From Ceratopteris richardii (lineage: Eukaryota; Streptophyta; Polypodiopsida; Polypodiales; Pteridaceae): DNA of 64,000 bases. The notes under the pieces were generated by a model. The model saw nothing but the letters and a program-made list of their open reading frames with translations, made no database searches and was not told where the DNA came from. The translations under genes and the position numbers were made by a program. Numbering within the stretch: the stretch's first letter is position 1; every line of letters starts with the position of its first letter. Positions 1 to 11,188 of this stretch are shown one piece after another. The stretch spans positions 69,527,955-69,591,954 of the forward strand of contig CM035435.1 in assembly GCA_020310875.1 (NCBI GenBank). The letters are read 5' to 3'.

Positions 1-48
1 TTTCATGTATTTCAGGCCTTTTCACGGCTATCGTTGTTTCTAATTTTG

Positions 49-104
<56 letters not shown>

Positions 105-613
105 GATCTTTGCTTATCAGTTCTTCATGGGATCTCTTGTCTGGTTATTTCCATGTGTATTTATGCAATTGTGAGTATTTCTATTTCATTGCCATTGTTT
201 GATTTATTCATGTACAGTTTATGATTTTTCAATTACACTTCCTCTTCCCTTTTCCCCCTACCCTTGGCCCAGTCCTCCTCCACCTCCCACCCACTGTCCA
301 CTACCATTTCCCCACCACCCCAACCCGACACATAGAACCCTACACCTCCACAACCTATTCCCCCTACCCTTTTTCAACTTCATTCCCTCTCCACTAACAT
401 ACCCCCTTCACTGTCACTCATATTCACCACCATTTTCCATCCTATGGACTTTCCTTCCACCTGCTCTTCACTACATATTCTCCACATTCTGGTTTTTCAA
501 GAGTGGTGTTATGGACAGCTGATCTTCTCAAAGGAATCATATGTCCTCTCTGCACTGCACGGAGTTTTGGCTACCACTCTCCAGGACGGAGAGTACATTA
601 GGCGGTGGGCAAC
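1..613. other. Unassigned sequence left of an LTR, with a C/T-rich proline-coding tract
   Basis: Apart from the AT microsatellite, no domain is recognisable. Bases 236-455 are C/T-rich on the plus strand and translate to a Pro-rich low-complexity peptide, without homology that I recognise. Because an LTR begins at 614, this stretch may be the 3' end of that element's internal region. No clear polypurine tract precedes the LTR, so the assignment is weak. Confidence 0.35.
51..102. repeat. (AT)n microsatellite
   Basis: An uninterrupted run of about 26 AT dinucleotides, seen directly. Confidence 0.97.
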
Positions 614-1654
614 TGTTGAGCCCATAAAAGTCATATTGGTCAAAGTCAATTGAAGTCAAAGTCAACTACAATCAAAGTCAATCTGGTCAAAGTCAACATG
701 GTCAAAGTCAAATTCAAAATGGGAAAAGTCAAAGTGTTTGAAATTCAGGTGTCAAAGTGCATAGGTGGTGCACAATTAATTATTCACAAAGGGTAAATTG
801 GAGAAAGTGGGTTGCAGGTTGCAGAGGTATTTCTCTAATTTCCCTAAGGTTCAAAAGCATTGTTTAAAGTGTTTTGGGAGGTTCAGGTGAACCCTCTCTT
901 ATGGGCACATTTGAAGAATTAAAAGGCAAAATGTGAAGGTATGTGAAGCGGCAACGTGCGCAGAAGTGAAAGTATGCCCCCACCCAATTAAAATTTTTGT
1001 TTTAGTCTAAAGTCACTACAGGAAAAAATAGGAAGTCATTGGCTGCCCACTTTTGGAGACAATCTTGGGACATCAAAGTGAGCACCAAGATGCTCTTGCA
1101 GTTAGGAGCGTACGTGAATTGACACACTGAAATCAAGGCAAGGACTATTCTTGGACTATTCTAAGACTAAGCAAGGAGAGCATAGTCTAAGCAAGGCAAG
1201 AGAGAGAAGTGCAAGAGACACACAGTGTGCGACGCAGAGAAGTGAAGTGCAAGGTGTGCATGAAGAGTGACCAAGGGAAGTGTGCAGAGAAGTGCTAAGC
1301 TAGTCCCCCAAGAATCCCAAGGTCTTATTGAAGTGTGTGCATGCCGATAGAAGGTACCCATCCCTCCCCCTTAGTGGAAGCTTGGTGCAAGGTGTGCACA
1401 AGTGCAGGCTTGGGAGAAGGTGGAGGTTTGGTGCAGAGGGGGCTGGCAGCAACAAGTCCCTTGGGTATTTGGTATTTTGTAATTGAGTACTCTGTGGGAT
1501 TTTGCACAGAAGCATTGGATTGTATGGAGCTTCAACATTGTATTTGTCTTATTATAATCAATCGACAGAGGCTTCCAGTGTGTATCTTTCTTCTTGTCTT
1601 TCCCTTTTCTCCTACAAACACTTAAATCCCTTCTTGTCCAAGAATCCCCCAACA
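614..1654 (+). mobile_element. LTR (solo LTR or 3' LTR of an element running off the left edge)
   Basis: The segment starts TGTTGAGCCC and ends CCCCCAACA, the perfect 5-bp terminal inverted repeat typical of LTRs. Its last third has T-rich polyadenylation-like sequence (TTGTATTTGT, ATTATAATCA), which favours plus orientation. It interrupts Gypsy-A: the Gypsy reading frame on the minus strand is intact down to 1655 and lost beyond. The 5-bp flanks (GCAAC left, CTTTT right) do not match, so it is not a clean solo LTR. More likely the other LTR and the rest of Gypsy-A lie outside the window. Confidence 0.65.
638..732 (-). promoter_or_regulatory. Array of W-box-like TTGAC(C/T) motifs in the U3 of the LTR
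   Basis: The plus strand repeats GGTCAA or AGTCAA about ten times in 95 bp. Read on the minus strand these are TTGACC and TTGACT, the W-box core bound by plant WRKY factors. Some are paired as GGTCAAAGTCAA. The array lies within the first 120 bp of the LTR, where U3 regulatory repeats of plant retrotransposons are often found. That it binds WRKY proteins is inference. Confidence 0.55.
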
Positions 1655-1783
1655 CTTTTTCTCTTTTCTCTTTGTCTACGGCTACTTTGCACATCCATAA
1701 ATGGGTGTCTTCATGTATCCATGAGGATCCTGATCCTATGGAGTGCACTTGGCTCTATGGATGGGATTCCAATGGGTGGGAGG
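1655..1783 (-). pseudogene. Gypsy-A polyprotein fragment downstream of the protease
   Basis: Minus-strand translation gives SIGSGSSWIHEDTHLWMCKVA, nearly identical to the plus-strand Gypsy-B translation at about 21550-21615 (one I/M change). It continues the frame that stops at the Copia-1 insertion point (8193), which proves the two pieces were once contiguous. The frame is cut at 1655 by the neighbouring LTR. Its function inside the polyprotein is unknown to me; it lies between protease and RT. Confidence 0.85.
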
Positions 1784-2815
1784 TGATGGAGAGTGTTAAT
1801 CTCCAAAAGAACAACCTACTCTTGAACTTAGAGCGCCTCTATATCAAGAGTAAGTCAAAACCTTCACAATTTAAAAGATCAATGACCAAATATCAAATTC
1901 TTGAACAATCTGTGAAGAAGGAGATTACTTGGAAAGTCTGCTACATATATCTTTCTCATTGACTGAGTAAACGTGTAAAGTTTTTTATGAAACTTTGCAC
2001 AAGGTGTCGCCTAAAGATTGCGCACCTCCTCCAAGTCAAATCACTCCAAAATATTCAGTAGATCTTGAAAAATCTACTTCACAAGTTACCTATGTCTAAA
2101 TCTGCACTTCTGAGAAGTCGATTTGGACACCCCTAACTTCTTAGCTTTAGTTCTCACAATGTCAAACCCATTTGGTCAAATCCTTTTAGCTATAGATACC
2201 TTATCTATCAACTTAGATTTTGAGCTATCATATGTGTAAAACTTTACACTGTGCACTGAGCACTACTCATTTCATTGAACTTGAAATCTGCGCCTGTTTC
2301 AGAAGACTGTGAACATTCTTTACATATGAATGTTTCTACACACAATTCTCTTAACCTGATTACAATTGGAAGCTGAAATTTTGTACAGAGATCAATCAAC
2401 TCTAGACTTAGACTTGTACAAAAGCATTCCACAGAATATCTACCACAGAAGGAGAAGACACGAAAACTTCGGGCGCAACTTTTTCTTCTATTCCTCAGAA
2501 AATTAGAATTGAGTTGTGAGAGAGACTTCTTCTCATTCCTATGAACTCTAATGAGTCTTACAACTTACAAATGCACTATTCTCATACTCTCCTATTGTCT
2601 CTCTTTTGCCCCGACATTTTTCCAAAGTATTTATAGGAAAATATGTACAAGCTTATAACTAAACAAAAGTATAAGTGATCTATGTCTTCACAAATGTACA
2701 TATGTGTACATATCATTCATCCTGTGAATGTAACCACCTTATTTGCTTCAAGACTTGATCTTATCTCCATCTTTTTGTCTTCCAAACTTCAATTGGTGAT
2801 TGTTCTGCACCAACA
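1784..2815 (-). repeat. Copia-1 3' LTR
   Basis: On the minus strand it starts TGTTGGTGCA next to the polypurine tract and ends TCCATCA; it is repeated at 7160-8192. The promoter TATA (CCTATAAATAC on the minus strand) is at 2627-2637. Confidence 0.95.
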
Positions 2816-2826
2816 GCTCCCCCTCA
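2816..2826 (-). other. Copia-1 polypurine tract
   Basis: The minus strand reads GAGGGGGAGC directly before the 3' LTR, the priming site for plus-strand DNA synthesis. Confidence 0.85.
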
Positions 2827-5598
2827 ATCATCAATTGAGGTTTCTCTTATCTTCTTTATACCTGCCATATCTTTGAACTTCTGTAACTTTGGTCCATCCA
2901 AACTCTTTGTAAGCATAGCATCTATCTGATCTTTTGTTGAAGTATGTATAACTTCAATCTCTTTATCCATCACCTTCTCTCTTAGAAAGTGATACTGTAT
3001 CTCAATGTGTTTGGTCCTGGCATGAAAAACAGGATTAGCAGCTAGATATAATGAACTCATGTTATCTCCATAAATGATAGGTATCCTCTGTATAGTGTCA
3101 AAACTCTTCATAAGAGTCTTAAGCCATATCACTTCTTTTGCAGCTTCAACCATGCCTTTGTACTCTGCTTCTATAGATGACAAAGCAACTGTATGTTGCT
3201 TCTTTGAGCACCAAGAGATTAACTTATCTCCCACATAACACATGTATCCATAGGTTGACCTTCTATCATCTGGATTACCTGCCCAATCTGCATCACTATA
3301 TATTTTGATATTTGTATCTAATGTAAAACCATAATACAAACCCTCTTTGAGTGTTCCCTTAATGTACCTCAACACTCTTTGACCTGCAATCCAATGCTCT
3401 TTCCTAGGACAATGCATAAATTGAGACAACACCCCAACTGCATATGATAAATCAGGCCTAGTTAATGTAGCATAGATAAGACTACCAACCAAACTCTGAT
3501 ATTGTTTCATGTCCTTGAACTCTTCACCTCCAAATCTGCTCAATTTATGATTCACCTCCATTGGAGTAGGTGCTATTCTGCAATCATTCATTTTAAACTT
3601 GGTTAACAAATTCTTCAAATACCTTTCTTGAGTCACATACACTCCATGTTGAGTGTATGAAATCTCCATGCCCAAGAAGTATGACAAATCTCCCAAGTCA
3701 CTGATTTTGAACTCTTTCTCCATTTGCTTCTTTAGGCTTTGTATGCCTTTCTCATCTGTACCTGTAAGAATTATATCATCAACATATATACATATGTAAA
3801 TGAACCCATCATCACTTGCTTTGACAAGCAAGCTACTATCTGCTTTAGATACTTGAAATCCAAGTTCCTTTAAGAACTTTACAAGCCTATAGTTCCATGC
3901 CCTTGGGGCCTGCTTCAAGCCATATAAAGCTCTCTTGAGCTTACACACATAATCTCGATATCTTCCATCTCTGAATCCTTGAGGTTGCTCCATGAAAACA
4001 TCATCTGAAATATAACCATTCAAAAAAGCATTCTTCACATCTAATTGACACAATTTCCAACCTTTGCATGCAGCAATTGCTATGAGTGTTCTAATGGTTG
4101 TCATCTTTGCCACTGGACTATAAGTCTCATCATAGTCAATACCATATGTCTGAGCAAACCCTTTAACAACAAGTCTAGCTTTGTACCTAGACACACTTCC
4201 ATCTGCAAATCTCTTTGTCTTATAAACCCACTTGCATCCAATGATCTTCTGACTATTTGGTTTTGGAACCAAATCCCATGTTTGATTCTCCATCAATGCA
4301 TCATATTCTTCCTGCATAGCTTTTTCCCAAATCTCTTTACCTTTTGCCTCTTCATATGTAGAAGGGTCTTCATCTGCTTTAACCATGTAAGCATAATCCT
4401 TAGTGGTCAAGAATGAAGTATCATAGCTATACCTTGTAGGTTGCCATTTGTGCCTTGTAGACCTCCTGAGTTCTCCACTTCTTGAGGTTTCTGGTTCTTC
4501 ACACTCTGGATCAAATCTTGGTGTCTCTTCCACTTCAACCTGCACTTCATGATTCTCTTGTTCATCAAATATCTGAATCTTTGATTTACCTTTCCTTTGG
4601 CTCACAATTTCTTCATCATCTATATTAATATTGATAGTACCTGCATACCAAGTACCTTGCTCATCAAATGTAACATCTTTTGATACAAGAAAATGTTTTG
4701 TGGATGGATTCCACAACCTGTATCCCATCTGCTTATCATCATAACCAATAAACACATATTTTTCAGCTTTAGGTTCCAATTTATGCCTTAATTGTGATGG
4801 CACATATGCATAGGCCAAACATCCAAATACTTTGCAATGGTCTAATGTAGGTCTCTTACCCCACCATGCCTCATATGGTGTCATACCTTGCAAGGCTTTA
4901 CAAGGTAGCCTATTGACCAAATAAGTAGCTGTGTTTATAGCCTCAGCCCATAAATAATTTGGGCAATTTTTCTCCTTCATCATGGACCTTGCAAACTCAA
5001 CAAGAGTCCTATTCCTCCTTTCTGCTACACCATTTTGTTGAGGAGAGTACCTGCAAGTAACCTCTCTTTTTATGCCTGCAGTCCACAAGTAATCATTGAA
5101 CTCATTAGAGAAATACTCTCCCCCTCCATCTGACCTTAGTCTCTTCAATTTATGTCCTGTAATTCTCTCTGCATACATATGATAATGTTTGAAAGTATTG
5201 AATACTTCTGACTTATCTTTGATCACATAGATAGTGATCCATCTGGTAGCATCATCAACATAAATCACATAATACCTTGATCCATTGATACTGAAATCCT
5301 TTGATGGTCCCCACACATCTGTGTGTACCAACTCAAGTTTCTCTGAATACATAAACCCATGCTTAGAATAGGGTTGCTTATGAGCCTTACCTAATTGACA
5401 TGCCTCACATTTGTATGTCATATGTTGACCTGCAACATTAGGCAATCCAAGCATTGAGCCATTATTAATCATGTCTTTAATACCTCTTTCATTGAAATGT
5501 CCAAGCCTCTTATGCCAAAGATCTAACTCAGAGATCTTATGTCCTCCATAAGTGAACAAGGCATGACCAACATTACCTTGAATCTTCAATGTGAACAA
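2824..5598 (-). pseudogene. Copia-1 pol: integrase, reverse transcriptase and RNase H
   Basis: A 924-residue open frame. In order: the GAG-pre-integrase zinc region with HKRLGH (about residue 30) and CEACQLGK (about 68); the integrase catalytic core with HTDVWGP, YVDDATRW and NGVAERRNRT (about 92-200); RT with QLDVKNAFLNG (about 517) and the catalytic YVDD (about 604); and RNase H with SDADWAG (about 767), SSIEAEY and GDNMSS, ending near TKDQIDAMLTK. All catalytic landmarks of a Ty1/Copia polymerase are present. The frame is separated from the protease by a frameshift near 5590, so the upstream start is not native: this is the downstream part of one gag-pol polyprotein. Typed as pseudogene because of that lesion and the upstream TAG. 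Confidence 0.93.
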
Positions 5599-5890
5599 TT
5601 CTTAACACTCCTTCATTAGTGAACCTCACTTCATAACCTTTTTCCACAATTTGTCCTACACTTATCAAATTCTTAGGAATTGTAGGAACATACAAGACCG
5701 TACTCAATAAGGTGCTACCATCCTTGGCCTTCACTGATCCAATTGACTTCACATTATGCTTTGTATTGTCACCTGTTTGAACAACATGATTAGATACCTT
5801 ATTCTCCAAATCAGTCATCAATGCTATGTTACCACTCAGGTGATTGCTACACCCTGAGTCAATATAGAAGACTCTTTGATCTTCACTCTA
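5573..5890 (-). pseudogene. Copia-1 aspartic protease segment
   Basis: In the same frame as gag, just past its TAG, the translation contains YIDSGCSNH (catalytic D-S-G) followed by LYVPTIPKNLISVGQ, the usual sequence after the Copia protease. The frame ends at 5573 because of a frameshift relative to the integrase frame. The protease would cut the gag-pol polyprotein inside the virus-like particle. Confidence 0.85.
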
Positions 5891-6937
5891 CCTTTCACAA
5901 GTTGCATTCATTACCAATGTTGAATCTTCCTTTTGATCTGAAGCATAATTGTAGTAGGTATTGTTATATTGTTGACTTTGGAAACATCTGCCTGCATTTC
6001 TTCCAAAGTAACCCCTACTACCTCTACCTCTGAAATTACCTCTTTGATTTCTGCCACCTCTTCCTCTTGAATTATAGTTTTGATTATATCCACCATTACT
6101 CTGAGTGTTATGCCAACAATCATTAGCTAAATGATTTGTCTTACCACAAATCCAGCAAGCTTTGGATCCACCTTTGTTACTCCTGCCTCTTCCTCTACCT
6201 TTGCCACCTCCTCTTCCTCTTAGGAAGTTGGCTTGACTAGTTGTGCCTTCTTCTTCATTTGCTTGTTGCTTTCCTTTGTTAGTTTTCTTCTTGTCTTTAG
6301 AGTACATTGCATGACCTGCACTCTTGTCAACATCTCCTTTGATATCATTCTCAAAAGTTAGCATATGTCCTAACAATTGATTCAAATCAGGATTGAAATG
6401 ATCCAATGAAAGTTCTGTAGATAAAATAAAAGGCTTCCACTTCTCATCACCTCTTAGTCCTGTGAGAATTTGCCTTACCAATTTATCTTCTTCAATGTCT
6501 TCATCCACTACTCCTAATGCATCTGCAATGTCCTTCATCTTTGTCACATAATCAGATATTGATTGTGAAGCCTTCTTCTTGAAAGTAGTAAACTCTGCCC
6601 ATAAAGATGCCTTTCTTGACTTTGTAGTGTTTTGGAAATGCTCCTCCAAAGCATTCCATATTTCACTTGCACTTTCAAGACCTCTAATGTGAGGTAGCAA
6701 GTAGTCATTGACTGCCATATAGATAATGCTCCTAGCTTGAGCATCTCTCTTCATCCAATTCTTCAAATCTGACAATTCCTCCCTAGTTGGAACACTAGGA
6801 TCTCTGAATTGAGGCTTTTCTTCTTCTCTTGTAATATAGGCTATCAAATCTTTGCTCATTAGATGGGCTTCCATCCTCATTGACCATGTAGGATAATTCT
6901 CTCTATCCAATTTCTCTATCTGAAGAGAATCTCCCAT
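5888..6937 (-). CDS. Copia-1 gag (nucleocapsid)
   Basis: A 349-residue frame starting at an ATG about 200 bp inside the element, after the PBS. The N-terminal half is a UBN2/Retrotran_gag type domain (YPTWSMRMEAHL near the start; IWNALEEHF; LRGDEKWKPF). The C-terminal part is Arg/Gly-rich with one CCHC zinc knuckle CWICGKTNHLANDCW (CX2CX4HX4C, about residues 255-270), which packages element RNA. It ends at a TAG (5888-5890), and the protease continues in the same frame directly after. Ty1/Copia elements normally encode gag and pol as one frame, so the TAG is either a mutation or a read-through stop. Confidence 0.92.
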   Translation of the reverse strand: MGDSLQIEKLDRENYPTWSMRMEAHLMSKDLIAYITREEEKPQFRDPSVPTREELSDLKNWMKRDAQARSIIYMAVNDYLLPHIRGLESASEIWNALEEHFQNTTKSRKASLWAEFTTFKKKASQSISDYVTKMKDIADALGVVDEDIEEDKLVRQILTGLRGDEKWKPFILSTELSLDHFNPDLNQLLGHMLTFENDIKGDVDKSAGHAMYSKDKKKTNKGKQQANEEEGTTSQANFLRGRGGGKGRGRGRSNKGGSKACWICGKTNHLANDCWHNTQSNGGYNQNYNSRGRGGRNQRGNFRGRGSRGYFGRNAGRCFQSQQYNNTYYNYASDQKEDSTLVMNATCER

Positions 6938-7143
6938 CCTTCCTTTACCTTTGTACTGAATTCTTCAATCTTTATAAAGTATACGGTTACCTTTACTTCG
7001 AATGACACTCCTTTCGTCCTTCTTGATGTCGTATGATCTCTTCCTCAAGCTTTGCCTTCAAGCTTTCACCTTTTAATCCTTCAGATGTTGAATTCTTTGC
7101 AACTGCAGTAGTCGGGATCCTCCTTTTCTCAAATTTGATGTTT

Positions 7144-7158
7144 CCTGCTCTGATACCA
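7144..7158 (-). other. Copia-1 primer-binding site (tRNA-iMet)
   Basis: The minus strand reads TGGTATCAGAGCAGG, one base after the 5' LTR. It is complementary to the 3' end of plant initiator tRNA-Met and canonical for Ty1/Copia. Confidence 0.95.
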
Positions 7159-7159
7159 C

Positions 7160-8192
7160 TGATGGATAGTGTTAATCTCCAAAAGAACAACCTACTCTTG
7201 AACTTAGAGCACCTCTATATCAAGAGTAATTCAAAACCTTCACCAATTTAAAAGATCAATGACCAAATATCAAATTCTTGAACAATCTGTGAAGAAGGAG
7301 ATTACTTGGAAAGTCTGCTGCATATATCTTTCTCATTGACTGAGTAAATGTGTAAAGTTTTTTATGAAACTTTGCACAAGGTGTCTCCTAAAGATTGCGC
7401 ACCTCCTCCAAGTCAAATCACTCCAAAAGATTCAGTAGATCTTGAGAAATCTACTTCACAAGTTACCTATGTCTAAATCTGCACTTCTGAGAAGTCGATT
7501 TGGACACCCCTAACTTCTTAGCTTTAGTTCTCACAATGTCGAACCTGTTTGATCAAATCCTTTTAGCTATACATAGCTTATCTCTCAACTTAGATTTTGA
7601 GCTATGATATGTGTAAAACTTTACACTGTGCACTGAGCACTACTCATTTCATTGAACTTGAAATCTGTGCCTGTTTCAGAAGACTGTGAACATTCTTTAC
7701 ATATGAATGTTCCTACACACAATTCTCTTAACCTGATTACAATTGGAAGCTGAAATTTTGTACAGAGATCAATCAACTCTAGACTTAGACTTGTACAAAA
7801 GCATTCCACAGAATATCGACCACAGAAGGAGAAGACACGAAAACTTCGGGCGCAACTTTTTCTTCTATTCCTCAGAAAATTAGAATTGAGTTGTGAGAGA
7901 GACTTCTTCTCATTCCTATGAACTCTAATGAGTCTTACAACTTACAAATGCACTATTCTCATACTCTCCTATTTTCTCTCTTTTGCCCCGACATTTTTCC
8001 AAAGTATTTATAGGCAAATATGTACAAGCTTATAACTAAACAAAAGTATAAGTGATCTATGTCTTCACAAATGTACATATGTGTACATATCATTCATCCT
8101 GTGAATGTAACCACCTTCTTTGCTTCAAGACTTGATCTTATCTCCATCTTTTTGTCTTCCAAACTTCAATTGGTGATTGGTCTGCACCAACA
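7160..8192 (-). repeat. Copia-1 5' LTR
   Basis: Near-identical copy of 1784-2815, bounded by the PBS on one side and the TSD GGAGG (8193-8197) on the other. Confidence 0.95.
8004..8014 (-). promoter_or_regulatory. TATA box of the Copia-1 5' LTR
   Basis: The minus strand reads CCTATAAATAC, about 190 bp into the LTR from its U3 end. It is conserved at 2627-2637 in the 3' LTR. Transcription of the element would start shortly downstream. Confidence 0.65.
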
Positions 8193-8825
8193 GGAGGGAC
8201 ATCTCTATGAGAGTAATCCTTGAGATTGACTTTGGTTGTAACACCTAAGTGTTGCAAATACAAAGAATTGGTTCCCCGATCCTGTACCACTTGCAGCTGT
8301 TGCATAAATGATCTTCCCAAAATCATCTCATAGGCCTGATTTTTGCTAAAGTCACATATATCAAAAGTATGCTCAAACTCAACACCACATGTAGTGAGAG
8401 TTATTCCTTCTCTCAATGTGACCATCGGCCATCTGCAATTTCATTCTCGTTGGCCTGAGTGCTGGCTTGCCCCAACGCTTCCATAGGGAAGTAGTAGCAA
8501 TTGCAACTCCTGCACATGAGTCCAAAATTGCCTTGGTTGTAAACCCCTGATGGGTAACGGGAAGATAGGTATTTCCTTCTTCTCCCTCATTCATGTCTCT
8601 TATCTTATCCAATGGTATTTCTGGCACTGTTCTGTGAGATCCTACCTGGGAACAAGGTTTCGCTACGTCTGGCACTTGTTTGCCTACATGTTTCCACAAT
8701 TCTGGCCTAACCTTGAGTAGCTCTTCTAAAGTGAGATTGCACTCTACTTTAGTGTTCTTTACTACCTCCGTATTCCTAGGTATGATAGAGTCTTCATTTC
8801 TTATCATGACCGTGGGTGCTCTCAT
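8193..8825 (-). pseudogene. Gypsy-A aspartic protease region
   Basis: The translation contains AILDSCAGVAIATT and, later, MILGRSFMQQLQVVQD, the two signatures of a retropepsin (active-site D-S/T-G and the I-L-G-R motif). Gypsy-B has DSGAG at the same place, so the active-site Gly is changed to Cys here (GGT to TGT), which should kill activity. The frame also shifts near 8400. It is truncated at 8193 by the Copia-1 insertion; the next codons continue at 1783. Confidence 0.82.
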
Positions 8826-9150
8826 GCAAGTCGACTTAGCTTCCCATGGGCCTGTGAAATGGGGTAGTTCCTGTAAGGAATTAGACTCAAAGTCTAACCT
8901 CTCATGGGATTAGGCACTCTCCTGCTCTCCATAAATGGAAGGAATGTCTTGTGGGAGTTGATCGTGTGCGTCATCCACAATTTCAATTTGAGGCGGGTCT
9001 TCACTTTCTTTAGTCCATTTCTCTTCTTGAATCTATCGCAGGAATTCTGGTGAATACCGATTCATAGAAGAAGAGGTGTCTGGTTCGGTGGAGTTAGGCA
9101 CATAAGCTTCCTGGGGAGGAATGCTTATTCTATCACTTGCCCTCTCCTTA
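8826..9150 (-). pseudogene. Gypsy-A region between gag and protease
   Basis: Homologous to Gypsy-B about 20515-20850, including the region encoding the end of the coiled/Pro-rich linker. Several stops are present. Just upstream, at about 9150, Gypsy-A lacks about 0.95 kb that Gypsy-B has. Confidence 0.6.
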
Positions 9151-11188
9151 GCCTAGGCTATCAATATGTGTAGAGTCAAAACTATGATCACTTGGGTCAC
9201 TTTCAGATAGCAATTGTGTTATTGGGACTATGGCTCTATTCATATTTTCTTCTGCAGATGCATATTTACTCAAGGGTGGTTGGTAGGACTTATGGGGCCT
9301 ACCATATTGTTGTGGTGGGTATTGGGTCTCAAATCTACCCTGTTGTGGATATGGCTGAGGGTAGTTTTGTCTGGTAGTTTGTTTGTTATAAGGACAGTCT
9401 TGTGCGGTGTGGTTGGTGTACCTTCGCTCTATGGTGCAGTACTAGCTACTAGGATTCATTTGGGGTTGGGCCATAATGGGACATACACTCGCCATATGGT
9501 CTCCTCCACAGGTATAGCATCGTTTCCTTGGAGCAAATCTTGGAATTTGTTTGCTAGAGACACCTAGATTTTAAGCTACCTTCTCTGCAAGTTCCTCGAT
9601 AGATGTGGATTGATCGGAAGTGAGGCTGCTAGAGCTATCTGAATCCTTGTAGATTTTTGAAAGTTGTAGCTCCTCTCCTAGATTATCCTCAATGTCTATG
9701 CACATGCGTACACATTCTTCTATGGTTTTGGGGTCCTTCAGATACACATATGATCTTAGCTTGGTACTCAGCAATCCATCTAAGAACAAAGCCACCTCTT
9801 TGGCTGGCGTGGGTAACTCAGGCACCGAGCACCTCTCTACATATTGCCTAAATCGTCTTCCTGCCAGTCTGCCTGTCTCTTGAGGTGTTTGCTTGAAGCT
9901 ATGAATCAAGGAGGAAGTATTATGCCATATGCCACTCTTAGAGAACTCAGTGACGAAAGCTTCTAAAAGTTAGTCTATGCTCCTAAACTGCCTCTCATGT
10001 AGTGGTTGAAACCACGTAAGAGATGTGTTTCTAAGGGTTAGGCCAAAAGCATTGTACTGTGTGAATAGATCCTCAACTTGTTCAGCTCTCAAGACTTTCC
10101 TAAATTCTGCTACATGATCGTAAGGGTCTCCAATGCCATCGAAGTAATTCTTCATGGACTTCACCAACTGAGTTGGCCTCAGGGTCCTAGTGTGTTCTCT
10201 TGGCCTTGGCAAAGGGAAATCATCAGCATTTCTTTGGTTTCTTGGGGCTCTAGGTCTCTCGATTTCTTCTCTATCCGTTTTTGTTCTCATCCTTTCTCTT
10301 CCTAATGGGTTAGCAAAGCTCACCTCGGGTCTATCTCTACTCCTTTCTCTTTGAGTCCCATGAGCTTGAGATGTTCTAGCTCCTTGGTGACCATAAGACA
10401 CATTGGATAGAGGTTGGGAAAAACAAATTCACCCTTCCAAGTGTAGGCATGTCTCCCATGCTCTGAGACCACAAAGACCCTCTCTGAAGCATCATCTAAG
10501 TAGATCACTTTGCCTGGGGTGTCGGGATCTTTGAATTCATAGATAGTAAGTGCTCCCACTTTGTTAGGCTTCTCAGGCTTGTACCTCCAAAAAGCCGCAT
10601 CCGTCTCTCGGCTCACGACTAAGTCTATGCTCCTATTGTCCTAGGGAACCCACTCTAGAGTGATTATTTTCGTCAGGATCGACTTGCTCGAGGGGTTTTT
10701 GGCTCTTTTCCTAGATTTCCTTGCTCTATGTCGCCCATGTCAGCCTCTGCAATCACATTGCCGAACTCGTATGTCCTATCTAGAAGGGTGGTGACTACAT
10801 AAATTGTTCCTTCTTTATCTAGATATGCTCCATTTTCGAACTTGACTACCGGATGTTCTAGTCCATGGGGTTGATCAGGGTTTTTAATCTGGACCACATA
10901 CCTTCTCAGGCTGTCTTCATAGATGCGAGCACCTAGATGATTGGTCCTAATATATTCCAATTGAGTCTTGTAAGGTCCTTCTAGCTTTTCCAGGTACGTC
11001 ACTCCGAAACTACCTACAGGTCTCTCCATGTTATAGGACATCTCAGAATCGCTTGTTTCTGACCTCGAAGTGTATGGATAATCACTCAACTGTTGGGCTA
11101 AAGACCTAGCAGTATGATTGACACTAGCTTCAGAAGATCTGAGGCTTTGTATGTCTCGACCTAAGTGTCTTCCTGACCTAAGGTTCAT
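9151..11188 (-). pseudogene. Gypsy-A gag, multiple frameshifts and stops
   Basis: The N-terminus starts MNLRSGRHLGRD (11188), followed by open blocks at 11188-10673, 10616-10320, 10401-9970 and 9909-9571 in different frames. The capsid-like Retrotrans_gag core is clear (TWFQPLHERQF, LAGRRFRQYVERC, LPTPAKEVALFLDGLL), and a zinc knuckle CYTCGGDHM follows near 9500. At least one frameshift near 10680, another near 10400 and stops near 10650, 9972 and 9568 break it. It preserves about 42 N-terminal residues that are missing from Gypsy-B. Confidence 0.85.

Larger units (their letters stand above)
1784..8192 (-). mobile_element. Copia-1: complete Ty1/Copia retrotransposon with TSD GGAGG
   Basis: It is 6.4 kb with two LTRs of about 1.03 kb, a tRNA-iMet PBS, a polypurine tract, gag and pol on the minus strand, and a 5-bp target duplication GGAGG at 1779-1783 and 8193-8197. 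The LTRs differ by about two dozen substitutions and one indel by eye (near 98% identity), so insertion is fairly recent relative to its neighbours. The domain order is gag, protease, integrase, RT, RNase H, as expected for Ty1/Copia. One in-frame TAG and one frameshift break the polyprotein. Confidence 0.97.

Noticed and set aside
199..653. Pro-rich and following short open frames at the left edge
   Set aside because: Low-complexity C/T-rich sequence, no domain, no homologous copy in the window; not called as genes.
614..1654. Clean solo LTR interpretation
   Set aside because: The 5-bp flanks do not match, so the other end of the insertion is probably outside the window.
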